A program made the translations under genes and the position numbers. 6,123 nt of DNA. Source: Bacillota bacterium. Lineage in GTDB: Bacteria > Bacillota_A > Clostridia > Lachnospirales > Bianqueaceae. Location of the stretch: positions 1-6,123 of the forward strand of contig JAFOIR010000403.1 of assembly GCA_017420625.1 (NCBI GenBank), given 5' to 3'. Below, one piece after another: positions 4,692 through 6,123 of this stretch. The notes under the pieces are model-generated. The model worked only from the letters and a program-made list of their open reading frames with translations, was not told the DNA's origin and made no database searches. Within the stretch, counting starts at the first letter, position 1, and every line of letters begins with the position of its first letter.

Positions 4692-5747
4692 TTAGTATTC
4701 AATATCCAGCCAGCGCTTCTGTTCGGAGCTCCGGACGGCTGTTTCGATGACGGCCAGGGTATTGTGTCCGTCGATGCCGGTAACGATCGGCTCACGGCCT
4801 TCAGTGATCGCTGCAATGAACTCATCAATGACGCCGCTCTTGGTCTGGTTCTGGTTGGTCTGGATGGCACCTACACTGTATTTGACCTGCACGCCATCCC
4901 GCATCTCCAGTACGATATCATCGTTGTAGTCGCCGAAGATCTTCATGACGCCTTTGGTGCCGTAGATCGTGGAACCGTTGTCCTCACCGCCGTAGTTGGT
5001 CCAGGAGAAGTGCATGATGCCCGGCAGGCCGTTTTCCATGTTGAACATGCAGACTGCATTATCTTCCAGATCGATCGGGATGCCGTCGGCATATTTCTTG
5101 TCGAGGGTCATCATGTTGGCGAAAACGTTCTTGATCTCACTGCCGGTCAGGTAGCGGATCAGGTCGATCTTATGCGCGCCGAGGTCACCCATGACACCGA
5201 ATTTGGCCTTGGATTTCTGGAAGAACCAGGTGCCTGCGCCTTTATCCACACTCCAGGTCTCCGGACCGACGTGTTTGAAATTCAGCTGATAGAAAAGAAG
5301 ATCACCGATCGCACCGGAATCCAGCAGTTCTTTGGCTTTCTGATGTGCTTTAACCAGACGCTGGTTGTGACCAAGCATCATGATCTTTCCGCTCTCTTCC
5401 TTGGCAGCGATCATCGCCCGGCTTTCGGCAAGATCCTGCGCCATCGGCTTTTCGACCAGTACATGTTTGCCGGCTTTGAGTGCGCGGATCGTATACTCTG
5501 CATGGGTCGCATTAGGAGTACAGACGCTGACAGCATCGACATCCGAATCGGCCAGCACGCCTTCGAGGGAAGTATAGGGAATACCGCCGAACCGCTCGCA
5601 CAGTTCCTTGGCTCGTTCCCGGTTAAAATCCAGCACCCCGGCTACTTCCGCACGCGGATTGGTCGCATACTCCGGCAGATGACGGGCCTGTGCAACCGCA
5701 CCTCCGCCGATGACTACAACGCGAATCTTCTTCTTATCATCTTTCAT
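4692..5747 (-). CDS. Gfo/Idh/MocA-family NAD(P)-dependent oxidoreductase
   Basis: 351 aa, a typical family length. The N-terminal Rossmann domain (about 8-121) has the dinucleotide fingerprint VVIGGGAVAQARH (11-23; Gly14, Gly16, Ala19), SVCTPNATHAEYTIRALKAGKHVLVEKPMA-type family segments (74-103), and the EKP motif at 99-101 with the expected catalytic Lys100. The C-terminal alpha/beta domain (from about 122) carries Asp188 and His192 in GDLGAHKID (187-195), the family's D-x3-H catalytic pair. The family oxidises or reduces sugars, inositols and related polyols in the cytoplasm; the substrate cannot be told from sequence alone. The ATG at 5747 has a strong AAGGAG Shine-Dalgarno at 5761-5756, 8 nt upstream. 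It lies 22 nt downstream of the RpiB-like gene, so the two are surely cotranscribed, suggesting a role in sugar or polyol catabolism. It ends convergently against the repeat array. Nothing looks broken. Confidence 0.95.
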   Translation of the reverse strand: MKDDKKKIRVVVIGGGAVAQARHLPEYATNPRAEVAGVLDFNRERAKELCERFGGIPYTSLEGVLADSDVDAVSVCTPNATHAEYTIRALKAGKHVLVEKPMAQDLAESRAMIAAKEESGKIMMLGHNQRLVKAHQKAKELLDSGAIGDLLFYQLNFKHVGPETWSVDKGAGTWFFQKSKAKFGVMGDLGAHKIDLIRYLTGSEIKNVFANMMTLDKKYADGIPIDLEDNAVCMFNMENGLPGIMHFSWTNYGGEDNGSTIYGTKGVMKIFGDYNDDIVLEMRDGVQVKYSVGAIQTNQNQTKSGVIDEFIAAITEGREPIVTGIDGHNTLAVIETAVRSSEQKRWLDIEY

Positions 5748-5769
5748 GACAAGTACTCCTTATGTGTAA

Positions 5770-6123
5770 TTATTCTTCAGCCGCTTTCAAGGCCTGTGTA
5801 TCCTGAATCTCCATGATCATATCGACGCGGGTCTTGTGCCGGCCGCCCTGAAACTCGGCGCCGAGCCATGCATCGACGATCATTTTCGCTGTTTCGATCC
5901 CAATGACCCTGGCACCAAAAGCGATAATGTTCGCATTGTTGTGTTCCTTGGACATCTTTGCGGAATAGGGCTCTGAGCAAACACAGCAGCGGACGCCGTC
6001 CACCTTGTTGGCCGCAAGAGAAATGCCTACGCCTGTCCCACAGATCAGAACACCGCCGTCTACCTCACCGGAGGCAACCATCTTTCCTACTTTGTATCCG
6101 GAAATCGGATAGTGAAAGGAAGC
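5770..6123 (-). CDS. rpiB: RpiB/LacAB-family sugar-phosphate isomerase (ribose-5-phosphate isomerase B type), N-terminus outside the window
   Basis: The last 117 residues are visible, reading in frame from the right edge (ASFHYPISGYKVGKM...) to TAA at 5772-5770. By comparison with the family's length, roughly 35-40 N-terminal residues are missing. Family landmarks are VDGGVLICGTGVGISLAANK, whose Cys corresponds to the catalytic base of RpiB, then MSKEHNNANIIAFGARVIG with the catalytic His, and GGRHKTRVD, in which both arginines match the phosphate-binding pair. RpiB interconverts ribose-5-phosphate and ribulose-5-phosphate; relatives act on allose-6-phosphate or, as LacAB, galactose-6-phosphate. 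The intact Cys favours an RpiB-type mechanism, but substrate choice depends partly on the missing N-terminus. It is upstream of, and cotranscribed with, the Gfo/Idh/MocA gene, so it may be pathway-specific rather than the housekeeping copy. The internal ATG at 6081 is not the start, because homology continues upstream of it. Confidence 0.92.
   Translation of the reverse strand, partial: ASFHYPISGYKVGKMVASGEVDGGVLICGTGVGISLAANKVDGVRCCVCSEPYSAKMSKEHNNANIIAFGARVIGIETAKMIVDAWLGAEFQGGRHKTRVDMIMEIQDTQALKAAEE

Noticed and set aside
4764..5816. 350-aa plus-strand open frame opposite the dehydrogenase
   Set aside because: It is the antisense of a clearly conserved Gfo/Idh/MocA gene, with no recognisable domain and no Shine-Dalgarno; it arises from codon bias on the coding strand.
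5770..6081. Full-length small protein starting at the ATG at 6081
   Set aside because: RpiB homology continues in frame upstream to the window edge, so that ATG is internal and the gene is simply cut off.

Overview
The window looks like chromosomal DNA from a Bacillota (Firmicutes) bacterium of intermediate GC, probably a fermentative gut-type member of Clostridia or Erysipelotrichia. This is inferred from strong AGGAGG-like ribosome binding sites, a near-consensus sigma-A promoter, tight operons and the gene families present. No rRNA or other taxonomic marker is in the window, so the assignment is tentative.

Layout. Positions 1-2516 carry a minus-strand two-gene operon. It is transcribed from a divergent promoter region and encodes a tandem-domain flavodoxin-fold oxidoreductase (1191-2516), then a family 2 glycoside hydrolase (start at 1194, running off the left edge just before its catalytic acid/base motif). 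The two genes overlap by ATGA. Positions 2517-2672 are the divergent regulatory region, with a near-perfect plus-strand promoter, an extended -10 on the minus strand, and a small palindrome over that -10. Positions 2673-4124 (plus) encode a peptidase family S10 serine carboxypeptidase without a signal peptide. Positions 4692-6123 (minus) carry the end of a second operon: the C-terminal two thirds of an RpiB/LacAB-type sugar-phosphate isomerase, then a Gfo/Idh/MocA-family NAD(P)-dependent sugar dehydrogenase. The GH2, the RpiB-like isomerase and the Gfo/Idh/MocA enzyme suggest a carbohydrate-utilisation neighbourhood. The peptidase and flavoprotein have no obvious place in such a pathway.

The most unusual part is the 567-bp gap between the convergent peptidase and dehydrogenase genes (4125-4691). 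It holds an ordered array of nine palindromic repeats, built on arms GACCGA(C/A) and (G/T)TCGGTC, plus one degenerate copy at each end. The repeats are separated by AT-rich spacers of almost invariant length (23 or 24 bp in every case). The palindrome centres vary from 1 nt to about 45 nt, including a stack of 10-bp tandem repeats in one of them. The layout resembles a miniature CRISPR array, but the repeats are short full palindromes, two spacers are near-duplicates, and no cas gene is visible. The constant feature is the distance between outward-facing arms, GTCGGTC-N23/24-GACCGAC. One repeat has been extended into a strong intrinsic terminator for the peptidase. I do not recognise this array as a described family; it is the main candidate for something new here.
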